A stretch of DNA of 64,000 nucleotides, taken from NCBI GenBank assembly GCA_020747065.1, contig JAGMVK010000002.1, forward strand, positions 3,844,001 through 3,908,000, in the 5' to 3' direction. The notes below the pieces were generated by a model. It worked only from the letters and a program-made list of their open reading frames with translations. It was not told the DNA's origin and searched no databases. The DNA is from Cadophora sp. MPI-SDFR-AT-0126. Its lineage: Eukaryota; Ascomycota; Leotiomycetes; Helotiales; Ploettnerulaceae. The position numbers were made by a program, and so were the translations under genes. Shown in pieces: positions 12,501-24,261 of this stretch; within the stretch, counting starts at the first letter, position 1, and each line of letters starts with the position of its first letter.

Positions 12501-13932
12501 AAAGACCATACTTTGAAAGTCTCCGAAGTTATGCCGTTGATCTCATAAAGTCTCGATATCTATTGGGATTTGGAGGCTCTCCTTAATGATGTAGTCGAAG
12601 GGGTTAGCGACTTTACAGCCCTTGATATGTCTATTCGAAACGCGTTCTCAAAGGGCAAAGCAAAACACGTTACATATATAAAGAAGCTTAATAATCAAAT
12701 GATGCTATTCGTAGCTCACATCCTAGATCCGCGTTATAAAACTCACTAATTGGAGATGATGATACCGGATCAATACTCCGAGATTATAGCTAAAGTCAAG
12801 AAGTATTTCAAAACGGAGTAGCCGGAGCTAGCAACGTTGAATGTCATAAGCTCAACTCCGAGCTAATCTAGACCGGCCGAGCGCCTTTAAGGAGTCTCTA
12901 TTGCGCAATGGAAAGCTATCCAAATGAAGAAGGCGAAGGAGGCGGATGCCGGCGCGGCGATCCCTACTTCGGAGCTTGAACACTGGTTTGCAACTCCGCG
13001 AACAGAGTTCGACGAGTCTATTGCAAAGTCTCCAGACTTCTTACGGAAGTGGTGGAAAGAACACAAGGACGAGTGGCCACTTTTGGCTGCGGCGGCGCGT
13101 GATCTTCTCTCTGTCTCTGGCTCTGAAGTTGACGTAGAACGCCTCTTTAGTGGTTGTAGAGACGAATTTGGTATCCGCCGTCACGCTTTGAAGGCAGATA
13201 CAGTGCGAGTATTAACACTTTTAAGGAGTGCTTATGCTTAGGAAGATGAGATCGATCAGAAGTTGATCGAGGCGGCCAGGGAGTACGATATCCTGCCCTT
13301 CGCTAATAGTATTCTTTGGAGACTAGACCATATTCCGGGTAAGTTGGTAGATGGTATGAATATATCCTCATTGCATGTGTATATGCTAATCTACGTATAG
13401 GCGAGAATCCTCCTTAACCTCCTGCTCCTGCGGAAGCTCTCACCCAGCCTTCTGCCTCCTAAGCCGATGAGTCTGCGGTATCAACCCCCAGTCCAGATAC
13501 AATGGAGATCTCGGAGGATTGAGGCTCTGCAAGCGTGTACAATAGCGGACTTGAACGCGGTATACCGACAGATTTTGAGGATTCGGCAGAGCTTTGAAAA
13601 GTGCTTATTCGGTCGATTTGCCTAGGGTAAGCGGACCAGTATTTTATGTCATTTTTTGTAATGTTCAGGATTATCAAGGTACTTCTCCGAAGGCTATATA
13701 CTATGGGTGTTTGGCGTTTTAGAGGTATCTTTGCAGTCGCTTAATACTGTAATTTATTAATCATTCAGGATTCCTTCAACCTATTCATGAATGGCCCGAA
13801 TTGGTCAAAACCCCACTTGAATCGGGCCAATCAGGGTTTAAAGATTTTGAATCAAGATCCCAAAAATTCGATTCATTTGATTCGTCCTTTATTTAAAATC
13901 TTCAAAAAATTCGCCTTCATTTATCACCCCTA
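9544..13932 (+). mobile_element. hAT DNA transposon, copy 1 (4389 bases)
   Basis: The ends are short inverted repeats: left TAGGGCTGATA, right complement TAGGGGTGATA. Perfect 8-base duplications ATAGCTGG flank them. A single transposase frame on the plus strand is closed by in-frame stops. The element is the same length as, and co-linear with, the inverted copy at 45628-50016. Left and right subterminal regions are AT-rich and non-coding (9560-10790 and 13640-13920). Differences from copy 2 checked around 11170-11230 are C/T changes in CpA context, consistent with RIP. It is inserted antisense to the HET-like gene. Confidence 0.92.
10794..13630 (+). pseudogene. hAT transposase, RIP-inactivated (copy 1)
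   Basis: One frame runs from the ATG at 10794 (MASAQLKASAAANFFAPRT) through the whole element, broken by at least a dozen TAA/TAG codons and no frameshift. In order: a Pro/Ser-rich N-terminus; a BED-finger-like region near 11290-11400; an RNase-H-like core with ITGDNAGNN and a DTRWNSAYDMIDQFLELE segment (the RW motif of hAT enzymes); and the C-terminal dimerisation domain at 12924-13241 (WPLLAAAARDLLSVSGSEVD, ERLFSGCRDEFG). An intron near 13340-13400 seems to precede the tail. Copy 2 has CAA or CAG at several of these stops, for example near 11172. It cannot make active enzyme. Confidence 0.9.
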
Positions 13933-13940
13933 ATAGCTGG
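13933..13940. repeat. 8-base target duplication, right of hAT copy 1
   Basis: ATAGCTGG, identical to 9536-9543. Confidence 0.92.
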
Positions 13941-15830
13941 GTGTCAGCGTGGTCAGATATTTTGATTGGAGGTTTGGTCGTCCCTGGTTCTGTAGTCTCT
14001 GGGGGATCGGAGGCCGCCGGTTGGCCTTCCTTGGGTTGGATAGTCGAGTCTGTGGTGAGTTGACCAGATTCCTGGACTATTCCCTCATCGAGTCCAAGCG
14101 ATGCCATTGGCGATGCCACATTGGGAACTTCAGCTTCTCCACTCATCTCAACTCTACTCTCATCAAACCATTCCGGATGGAACTCAAATTCGTCGTGACT
14201 CGAGATTCTGACAAATTTGCCCACGTTCAAAAATCCATCTCGAAACAGACTGTCAACAATCCAACACTGTCGGAGACCTCCATCCCTATCCCAATCCAAC
14301 TGAAACATATCCACAGCAATGCTCCTATCAATAGGTATGTTGTCCTTGTCGTTCATCGGAGGGAACTCAGCCACAGAATTGAAACAACCTCTTGCTCGAT
14401 TCTCGGTGATGCTCAAAGACGCGTCCCAATTGTCCGCACGAACAGACTGCCATATGGCATCTGCAACTTCGATCTCGTTTCTCTTGCGGAGCATGTACAG
14501 GATACGCAGAAGCCAGGAGACTGTCTCTCCGAAGAAGATCGATTCAAGACCTTCAGGTACCTGCTCTAGAATATGAATTCGATATTTCTCCGAGAACATA
14601 TCATATTCCTCTGCATTCATCTCGGTAGTCCTCTCGGCACCTGCTTGTAGGTTGAACTTCTGCTCCTCGTCCAGGTCATCCATTACGGGTGAGTCGTTGA
14701 AGAGTCTCTTCAAAGTCTATGGTGTATATGACGGGTCGCGGAGAACGTGGATGGTGAAGTTTGCATGGCGCGTACGAAACCAAGTTGTCTTGGCTAGCTT
14801 CCTTGGCTCTTCCATGAATTCCTCGAGATGGATCTTCCTATCCACTTTCCATAGGTACCCAAGAGTGGAGAGACCATTTGATGACAGGTTGTCAGTTGCT
14901 GAGAATGAAGGCATATAATATGCGAAGGAGTTTAAGAATCTGGCATCGAGATATCTGAGATCTTTTGGCATCATACGTAGCCAGGAGAACTCATTCATGC
15001 CAGTTTTTGATGATTCCAGCAAGTCATGGGCTTTTGAGGGCCGTGTGAGAGGCACTGTACCTTCTTGCGTTCCGAGACCTCTATATACTTCTAGGTAAAG
15101 AAGAGAAAAGTCTCCATTGATCAGTGCCAAAGCCAAGACGCAAGGGCCAAGATACTAATGATTCTTTTCGACTTTTATTGTGTTAAGACGGATGTCATAA
15201 TTGCAAAGATTTGCTAGAATCGCAAGCCGATCTGGAACATGAGTGTTGTCTCTTGTTCGGAGGTAGGATAACGCAACTGCAGTATTACAAGATCGTCTTA
15301 GTCGTGCTAACCCCGCTCGATAAGTCCACTTAGATTCCAAAGATCTCTTATCCCCTAGAGAGAATCTCTTGAATTGCCTCAGAAGTGATAGCCTTCTTTG
15401 TGTCAGATTATCTGTGCTTAGAAGAGTAATGAGTGACTTCAGTAGAAACCCAGTGGCGTAGTCAATCAACATAATGAATAGATCAAGATGGAGGGCAATT
15501 TCTAATACCGAGAGTGTCTTGCTTATCCCCGGGAGACCCTCTATGATGACTTCTGGTGAGCGCTGAATAAGTAGAACCATTCGTGGACCGGCTGCACAGC
15601 TATCGATCCCGGCGTTCCTAGTACTCGAGGAATCAGAATCGGAGCCAGTATTGAGCCAGTCTTTATATTAAAGTCTGCGCTTGCTGCTGGGAGGTTTCAG
15701 AGAGTCTCGTCGAATAAAGGAGTGTATGCTGTGACGCCGAGAAAGGCGCAGAGTAGCAGTAGCATTTGCAGTAGAGGCAACTCCATCTTCGTGTATTAAT
15801 AGGCAAATGCCTAAAGTCCTAACAGTAAGA
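13933..15830 (-). pseudogene. HET-like (heterokaryon-incompatibility family) gene, 5' part, split by hAT
   Basis: A single minus frame runs from about 15830 to the hAT junction with only isolated stops: one near 15670 and TAG codons at 15155-15157 and 14717-14719. It reads as coding throughout, with DRLAILANLCNYDIRLNT, LALALINGDFSLLYLE, YRGLG and NEFSWLRMMPKDLRYLDARF, phrases typical of the C-terminal half of fungal HET-domain proteins. I do not see the HET domain itself; the N-terminus may be lost or degraded beyond 15830. After the junction the frame runs 13 codons into the transposon and stops. Read across the element, the protein continues at 9081-9543. HET proteins control non-self recognition and cell death. 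Family confidence is moderate; the split is strongly supported. Confidence 0.62.
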
Positions 15831-18800
15831 TTTCCGTAAAATCATGACCACTTCATCTCCTATAATCGTTTGAGTTTAGGACCTAACATCTGTCCCTGTG
15901 AATAGCCACAATCTGTTAGCAGTCAGATTCCCGGGACGCGCCAACCGCGTTTGTGGCGTCAGAACCCCAGAACATCTTAAGAACATCTCCTTAATCATCC
16001 GCACTGTTGAACATTCCAAACTTCTCTTGCTTCTTAACTGTAGCAGAGCATTAAATTGTGACTATACATTCACTAAAAACGCTCAGTAACCTTGCCATGT
16101 GCCGTCCGTCTAATTCTTCTCAACTCAACCCGAGTGTTGGTCCGCAGGAGCCATCGACAGCAGGGAGGATCCGGGCAGTGTGTCAGCCCCCTATTGGAGG
16201 TGTTTCGGGAGGGTTTCGGGAGGAAGGATATATACCGGACCTCCCCCCTTTTAGAGAGAAAAACAACTTGAATACACTGGATTGACCTGATTTCGAGTTC
16301 ATTTGTTTGTTATGTGTGATATATCACCGGGCGAACCGACACCGAGCTTAGTTTTAAGACGAATCAACCGTATCACTGTATCAGGCCATCACCGTTTCTC
16401 AGGATCACATATTCTTTTATCCTCTTCCTCTTCCTTGATATAGAAATCCCTTGCTAGATTCTAAACGAGGATAGACCTGTTTCTCTCGTCTTATTTGCTT
16501 CGTTCAGGGTTCTCGTTGTTTTAAACAGTTCACCATTCCCCGTCTTGTTTTCTGCGGCTTCGTTCCTTTGGCTTCTGGCTTCATCTTTTCTCTCTGCAGC
16601 TTTCCGAAAGAGCAGAGTACCTGATTTGAGCTTCACCCAACTTTTTGCATAGGCTACTATCAAAGATAGGAATCAGCTCTACCAGGAGACTCACCGGCCC
16701 AAGTACCGCAATTCTTATCAGTCATGTACTTAATCGTCACTTCTTGAAGGTTACGTTTTGAGAGTTTGTCACAGTCAAGTATTTATTATGAAACTTTTCT
16801 AATTATCCTTCCATGTTCTGTCCAGACAAAAAATCCGTCCCTGTTTCCCCTTCGCCTCTTGAGGACAGTACAAAGTAGGCGATACAAGCAAGTTCTAAAA
16901 AAAAGGAGGATACGCAGTACGCTTCGTTACAGTGTATTGAACGAGACAGAATCATAAGTGCATTGCTCGTGATTTCCCTCCTCCGTAGCCTTAGGGCTCT
17001 GTGAACTTCTGGTAGCTAAACGCCAAGGATATTAGATGGGAAAGATTGATCGCTTGTCAGGCGAGGAAGGATACGGTATATTACTTGATTAAAGTTGACA
17101 GGTATTGGGCTGTTCATTCTTGGATCTCAATCCTTCTTTTTGAGAACCGGCCTTCACAGTCAAATGCCAAGAGGGGTAGGCAGACTTGAAGTATTCTGAA
17201 AGACCTGGACGACGGTATGTCCATACTTTAGCCGAGAATAGAAGGATTGCACAAGTGAAGGGAGAATTCTTACAGAGGCTCGTAAGATTAACGAAACAAG
17301 ACTTGTAAATAGTTCGAGCGAAAGAAGCTGGGTGGAAGTCGGTCGTCGGGAAAACTTGCATCTCTTCTTACCCAGATAGGGAATACTTTAGTAATGTCGT
17401 TCTTGCAACGCAAGGATAATTTAATTAAACTATACAAATAAGAATTTAAGTTCTCTAACTTGAATACCATTCTAGAAATCTAAATCGATGATAAATCGAG
17501 TATTTCTCGCAGTATGACACGTGATACAGACCCCACCCGACCCCCACCAACAAATAATTTTCCAAAATTTTATAGCTTATAGATCTTCAAATAATAAAAT
17601 CTCTCTTCCATCACTGGACAGATGGCCGAGCTGGTTATGGCGCCAGGGAAACCGACTCGGCCATTGCATCTTGACCCTTTTTGCGTGGATGTCCGTCGTT
17701 GGCGACCAGGAACACGTGAGTTTGGTCGACAGCGGTCGTTGGGAAGTCTCGCCGCTTGAAAATGGGATCCAGCATCCCTTTTATTGATGCCTGACGCTTG
17801 CAGTTCCTGCTACTCGGGTGGCTGGTCTAAGCCCCCTGCACCAGGCCGATCATGTCCTGATTCTTCAAATATCCCTCACTTGGCGCTCTGCCAAGGTATC
17901 AGAATAGCCAATACTTTGATGTGCCCAAGGCCAGCGGTGAGTCACGACTCCGGAATGTGCTCGAACCTACTGCCTGAACCAAAAAACGCGATATGGAGGT
18001 GCCAGAATGTCACCGCCTTTTGGCAGAACATCTAGGTGAGCTGCAACCAACCAAACCTACGTTTCCCTTATCGGAGTACCTCAGCTCTTTGCCGTGGGCA
18101 CCGCATCTTGGAACCCTGATCTAGTTTGAGCTCGAATACAAGCTACCTTTTTGGGTAAGTTGTGTCGATAGATTGACGGAAAAAAAATCACTGATGCGAT
18201 CCCTAAAATCAGATTTGTAGGCTGGGCTTACGCCATGCTAATCCGGTGGTAAATGTCGATTGTCAAACTCAAGACATTGACTTTACAGTTTCATGGCAAG
18301 TTTAAAGATACGGTAGGTGATTTGTGGGTTTTGTCTCGACAGGATCTGGCAAGATCTGGGGTCAAGCTGGTCCGGGAATGCTTGGAGTGAAGACCTTTAA
18401 GCTACAAACGCTTCTGATAGCATACAATTTATTGAATAGTACTGTAGAAAGAAAGAAAGCAAGAAAGACACAGCTATGAGCCTTCTCTTCTATCGAGGAT
18501 TGACAAGTGCCTTCTTGAGGTTGGATGATAGCCACATGATATGCGTTTTGCCGGATACGACAAATTAAGCGAGCTCCAACAGCTTTGACGTAGCGGATTT
18601 GTTGACTTCACTTGAAAACAATATAGCACTGAGGAATTGCTCTTTTTCAAAATATGACATACGACATATATAATAGGAGCAGTTACCTTCGATTCGACGT
18701 ATGTGCTGATGTGTGACGAATAATGATATCATTATTCTACAGTCTATTATTGGCTGCGCGCTAAACCAGCCAGTTCTCTATCTTACAGTTCTTCTGGACG

Positions 18801-18833
18801 TAAACAAATATCACATGTTAGACTCGGAAGTAT
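15831..18833. other. 3 kb without a recognised gene
   Basis: Only short open frames on both strands and no domain or splice-consistent gene. A stretch near 17620-17660 resembles the 5' half of a leucine tRNA (gatggccgagctggt) but has no matching T-arm. A purine run (gaaagaaag) lies near 18450. Confidence 0.5.
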
Positions 18834-20144
18834 CTAAGCATAGATGTAGCAGAATGGTCCGTCAATAGTGGAACTCAACTCTCCAATGGTCATTGAAGGT
18901 CCCATGTATCCCATATCAACGACGGTATCCAATGTTCCCGGCTCAGAAGGTGGTACTGTTTGAAAGTAAGCACGGCAAAGGTAAGCAGATCTTTATTTGA
19001 AACTTACGATTCATGATAGTCAAAGTACTGGCAACCTCCTTGGTTCTCACGGTTTGGTTAACACCTTGCCACAAAGCCCAAAGACGATCAACCTGTCCAT
19101 GATGGAAGTGGAAACTTGGGTCTTGAGCGCTGCCCCAAAGGTCATCTTGGAACCCACCTAGCACCCCGTGGCCGCTAGAATGTAGACCGCCTCCAACTTC
19201 AACCAGAGTTGCGTATGTCTGGAAATCATCTTGCACCATGACAGCGGCAACATTATCATATGTCAAGGAACGGAGATCGTTCTCGCGGATGTCACGTGTG
19301 AGGCAGCGCGGGTTGTAGTTGAGACCACGGTCGTGAACGGGTTGTCCGTGAGGACCAAGGTTGATGGTGACGTTGGCGAAGGGTCCCGAGACAATGCATC
19401 CACCACCAGTGCCGACGGCGGAGGTTACGTTTATGACAGTGGGAGTCGGAAGCAAGATATATGGAGAGTGAGGAATCGCTTCGCCATCACCGCCAATGGA
19501 GGTCTCGGAGCCGTCGAAAAGAGGATGAGCAGTGAGAGTATCGGTAGAAGACCAGTCCCAGTAGGGTTGATAGCCCTCGTATCCACACTCCTCGCGAAGG
19601 GCTTTCTCGTAGAGCCAGGTGTACTATTAACATTTAGTACGAGTTTCATCAAACAACTTATATGGGCAATGATCTATGGACCTGAGGACCAGATCCCAGA
19701 CTGAAGAAAGATATGTACTTACGTATCTGTGCCACGTGAAGAAACGAGATGTCCAATGGATGACGGAGGTCGAGTTAATATGTAACGCAGCGAAATCGTC
19801 AAAGCGAGTACGAACACCTGGAGCTGCAGACAGAGGCGTGATTGCAGAGGTGTTCATCATACACTTGACTGCATCGATGTAGTTGATCTTGTCGACCGAG
19901 GAGAGAGCAGCCCTGAGAAGAAGTCAGTTCTGAACTTATGGAATCTGATGATGACTTACCATTCCCTGCGAACAACGACATTCTCAGAATTGCAAGAATC
20001 AGAACTGTTGGAAGCAGTTCTAGCTTCGAGAATGCTGATAATGTTGGCACTTGATTCGGAAACGATAGCATCAAGCACGGCATTGGTTGATGCGTGGACA
20101 CCGAAGATGCCAGAGGCAAGACCGACGAGAATAGAGAGCTTCAT
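18834..20144 (-). CDS. Secreted tyrosinase (copper phenol oxidase)
   Basis: Exons 20144-19960, 19912-19723, 19623-19008 and 18955-18834 give 370 residues, all with GT/AG introns. The start was chosen at MKLSILVGLASGIFGVHAS because it is a good signal peptide; an earlier in-frame Met would bury it. CuA site: FAALH, VIHW and FFTWHRYYTWLYEKALR supply three histidines around residues 100-130. CuB site: GGLHSSGHGVLGG and DPSFHFHHGQVDRLW supply the other three. It oxidises monophenols and diphenols to quinones, feeding melanin or cross-linking, outside the cell. It is a short-type enzyme without the long C-terminal inhibitory extension of mushroom tyrosinases. All six copper ligands are present and it looks intact. 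Confidence 0.92.
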
Positions 20145-22590
20145 GGCTGGGACAGGGGAAACGAGAGTGAGGCGAAACTGGTTTGTTGAGCTTGCTGCTT
20201 GAACAAGAACATTTCCGATGGGATTTGGAGTTCTTTTGTACTTGTTGGAACTTGCAGGGATCAACTATCATTTGACAGCTTTTCTCTTGTTTGTGGGTAA
20301 ATAAATGTGATAGCTTGGAGTGTTACCTCTCGTTGCGGTAACATGTCGGCTGCTCTTGCATGCTATATTGAGTCCTACATCCACCACGGTTTTTCCCTGG
20401 TGTAGATCTGGATACCGGCTTCAAAATCATATTTGGACGCCGGCTCTCGACTCATCTAAGACAAACCTTCGGCTTTTCTGGGTCTGCAGACATTCCGGAT
20501 ATGGATGGGCCATTAACCTTAACGGTCACCCCCTTTAAATTAATGGCCAAGCTAATGGTTCTTAAGCTTGAACTGAGTATTAACGCCAAGACACTCCACT
20601 ACAGGGCATCTAGCCAATCAAATAGTCAGGATATTCTGAGGTCAACGGCCCACTTTGAGACCTAAATAAAAACCATCGCTTAAGATGTCTTATGAGTCTT
20701 GTCTAACCCTTTAAGGTCACGTTAAGTGGAGCCCCCTGAGATCAAAACGGCCTAGTTCTTTCCTGACTTGATGGTTCTTAAGCTTTAATAAATAAGAGAA
20801 AGCTTGGCCTTTATTTTTCATCATTTTTCTTCGCAGTTTCCCTTTCCTACTTCCGGAAAGAATGGATGGCGTGGGGGTTTGGAGCATGGTTATGAAGATT
20901 CACGTCCACGCAGAGCTGCTTCACTGAATATCAAACTTTTAAACAAGTCCTATTCTCAGTTGGGCGCATTTAATTCATAAGAAAGATATGTGAGAGCGGC
21001 GGCAATACGATCCTGGTAAGGTCATTATAGTGTCCCAGAACAATGCTGTTCAAAGTTTACAGTCTCATCAACCTTATTCTCAGCCTCCACAAGAAGCAGG
21101 TACGTAACAAGACAAACCCGGAAATTCAAATGGGGAAGGTACCCTTTTATGGCCCGTTCCGAGCATCCGCCAACCCCGAGCATCTGCCAGCCCCGAAAAG
21201 CGTATCCACAGTCCCCATAACGTCAATTAAATACAGTTCAGTCGGCATGAACCCGAAATTGATTATCAGATGATATCATGGATTGAGATTGAGGATCAGT
21301 CATGACAACTGGGAAGGAAGAATGCTTCCAGATTGATTGTTTTTCCTGCTGTGCGTTTTCAGAGACGTTGAGATCCACTTGTAACCAGGGATGGTTGGCG
21401 GATTTTGGCTCATGAAGTGTAAACATATTTCGTACTACCGCAGCGGAAATTCTGCATTGGGAAGGTATTCGCACATTAACACTTTGCCAAGAGTGCGCTT
21501 TTGAGGATGTAGATTGTGGTTAAGCAAATGTTAATTACGAATGACGGTCAAATAGAGATTTTGGATCGGAGTGAAGCCCTTCCGCACAGATACAATAATT
21601 TACACTTCACAAGGTCACTCTACTTGCGCATCATGGCAGCTGAATCGAGATGAAGAACACCAAGACGGACTAAGAGAGCCCCAAACCTGCACCAACAAAA
21701 CTCTCACGCCCAGCAACAGTAGTCCTTTCAAAACTCTCTTCAGCTTTCTCAAAGACTTCCCCGACACCCTGCTGTAGTTCAACAGATGACGAATCTGAGA
21801 GATTAAAGATACAAGGGCAAGTGGAGTTCATCTGTACTTCGACGGGGCGCGACTTGGGTTATCCATTGAGTCCATCACTTCCAGCCCGCGCAGCGAAGAA
21901 GAATCTATTCCGCCGGACTGCCAAATGGAAGACGCACAGAAATGACAGACTTTTAAATATCTCTAAGTTTCTTAAAGGCGTTTTATACACCTCAAATACC
22001 ATATCTTCAGAAGAGAGCTTACAAGGTTCATACAAGGCATCTTAGTATCTTGGTAGCTCTCCTTCACAGCCGAATCAATACTCGGACGAGTAAGAGACTT
22101 TGGAATTGTTTTGACGGGTAGAAGATCTATGCAAAAGATGGAAACTCGTTATGGTCTTGATGGAATGTTAAGCTATGTCAAAGCTCCTCTCATTCATATG
22201 GGTGCAAAAAATTACATTAGTCAAGACTTTCTTTGACGTTGCATGATTTCCAGACTCTGGATCAAACACCTGCCTGAATTGAGTATCGTGGCAAGAGTTT
22301 AGTTGCATCTCTTTGTTTTGAGTACACGTCACCACAAGGTTGGAATATACTTTGTCTCGATGGGGATAGTAAGCAGGCAACATTAGCGTAAACATGATAC
22401 TGAAGCCGGACTCGCTTAATTCTTGGAGCGGAAGAGCCACAAATTCGACGCTTGGCAATGCCATGTTCTCAATACATGTTGAAATTTTACAAGAGTAAAG
22501 TTGCATGTACTATGCTTATGGCATGGGGCGATTGAGTCGTGGAATTGATTTGGGCGATTACTCATTATTGCAAGCAGGTTATTGAAGTAA
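20145..22590. other. 2.4 kb without a recognised gene
   Basis: Scattered short frames only. The block atggttcttaagctt occurs twice (about 20553 and 20771), and taatggccaagct near 20541 pairs with agcttggcc near 20811, which may mark a degraded inverted-repeat element. Confidence 0.45.
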
Positions 22591-22743
22591 GTACGTAAGG
22601 GGATGGAAGGTGGGTCTCGCCCACTGCCTTTACCTTTTGAGGAAATTCATGGAGAAATTTCTAGAAATCCAGACAATTAATTGGAAGAATAACCTTGCTG
22701 TTGACAAGGGAGGGCGAGACCCACCTCCCACCCCCTTCCGTAC
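22591..22743. mobile_element. Short MITE, gtacggaaggggg family
   Basis: 153 bases. The left arm (gtacgtaaggggatggaagg then tgggtctcgccc) and right arm (gggcgagacccacc then cccccttccgtac) are inverted repeats. They match the outer ends of the 26311-26766 element. The interior (ggaaattcatggagaaattt) also matches that element in reverse. Confidence 0.7.
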
Positions 22744-24261
22744 TCAGTAGACGACCACTCGAGATCATTTATTGGGCAAAACAAGAACTGGGTCGCCAAG
22801 CCGCCGTGTGACGGGGATAGTAGCACCGTTCAAAAGTGGCTGGAGGCGTATGGGGGATGCTGTCAGGGGCCAGCCTCCCGATTCGATTTGCTTCCGCAGG
22901 GCTTTACCCAGACCGATCTGTACGCATTCCTCGAAGGCCCCACCTCACGTTAGTAATTTGTTCCTCTCTTTCATGGCAGGGGTCTAATTCAAGGATACAC
23001 ATATATTTCCAACTCTCCCCCATCGACAATCTTCATCCTTTTGAGCTCTTCTAGCACTTCTTCTTGAACGATTCACCCTCCCACCATCCCTTCTTGTATC
23101 ACAATTCATGTACAGATAGCTTAGATAAATGCCCCCCTATTGGGTGGGGAGCATATAGCACTGGCAGGCGTCCTGCATGGCCATCTTCTGCTCTCAGATT
23201 CCTTTACTTTGACTCTCCTCAAATAGAGCAACAAAGTTCCGCATGTGAGGCAGCGTCCACGTGCCTATCATGTGACTATCGTTGAACGGCAACAAAATTC
23301 TCATCCTCTAAGTGAGTCGAATACCCCGCCCCTTTTCGCTTTGCGGAAAAGAAGCATGAACAGCGATGCGGCTTCAAATACGAGCGGGGGTACGACAGGC
23401 ACGGGAGTAGCTTCCTTTCAACACCGACCCATCTTACAGCCAACGGTACCATCAAGTCGCCAGCGCTCGCCCAGTCCGACGCGCAAAGTATTGAGTCAAT
23501 TGAAATTAGCAACCGCATCATTGCGATTCTGCCAGCCTGATGCCAGGCTATAGCAGCCGCCTGCGGTAAAGCCGCTGAGGAGCATTCTCATCGAAAAGTT
23601 GTTAGGAGATTGTTAGGAGAAGTGATTCCCCACAGTCTTCAGGTAATCGTGTCCCCGCTCAATGATCACGTCTTTTGAACTCATTCCCAGACTGTTATGC
23701 CCGTTTACCTGTATTTACACAATATACTTTACTTTAAGGCATTTAACGTCGTTCTTTACGGTTTACTTGGGGCTTCGTGCTTTATAAATAGCTGTCTCTC
23801 GCTTACCTTTATATCTTTTCTCTCTTATTTTCTCTCTTATTTCATATATCTTCTTACATATCTTCTTACACATCTTTTCAATTTTTTCTTATCCTCTTCT
23901 TACCTCTTTTTCTAATCCCGGTTATCCCTTGAGTACGATCTTCTTTTCTTATTTCCACTTCAAATATCTATTTCTACGCTTAGACGCTCAAAAATTACTT
24001 TTACGTCACATAATGCGCGATTTGAGAATATTCCGGCATCATATATTCATTGCTTTCCTAGAGTTTGACAGCGACTAATCCTGTTCTGTCCAATCAATTC
24101 CTCGCTCTGCTTGAACCCATGCCGTTGCGCTCACGGCACAATTGATGGAGCGTTACACCTCGTTAGCCGTCCAGAATTGTGGGCAGCTATAGGCATGTCC
24201 GTTTAGAAGTATAGCGAGTATGGCGATGCCGACAATATAGGTTGATCTGAGTCTTCCTGAT
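22744..24261. other. Non-coding stretch with a pyrimidine-rich tract
   Basis: No convincing gene. From about 23790 to 23960 the plus strand is almost entirely T and C (tctcttattttctctcttat), low-complexity sequence that produces a spurious Leu/Phe-rich frame. It is followed by AT-rich DNA. Confidence 0.5.

Noticed and set aside
13889..14713. 274-residue ORF as a complete gene
   Set aside because: It starts after an in-frame stop and its last 13 codons are transposon sequence; it is the middle of the split HET-like gene.
17620..17700. tRNA-Leu-like sequence (gatggccgagctggt...ggcgcc)
   Set aside because: D-arm-like start only; no consistent anticodon stem or T-loop follows.
23697..23915. 72-residue Leu/Phe-rich ORF as a membrane protein
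   Set aside because: Produced by a low-complexity pyrimidine tract.
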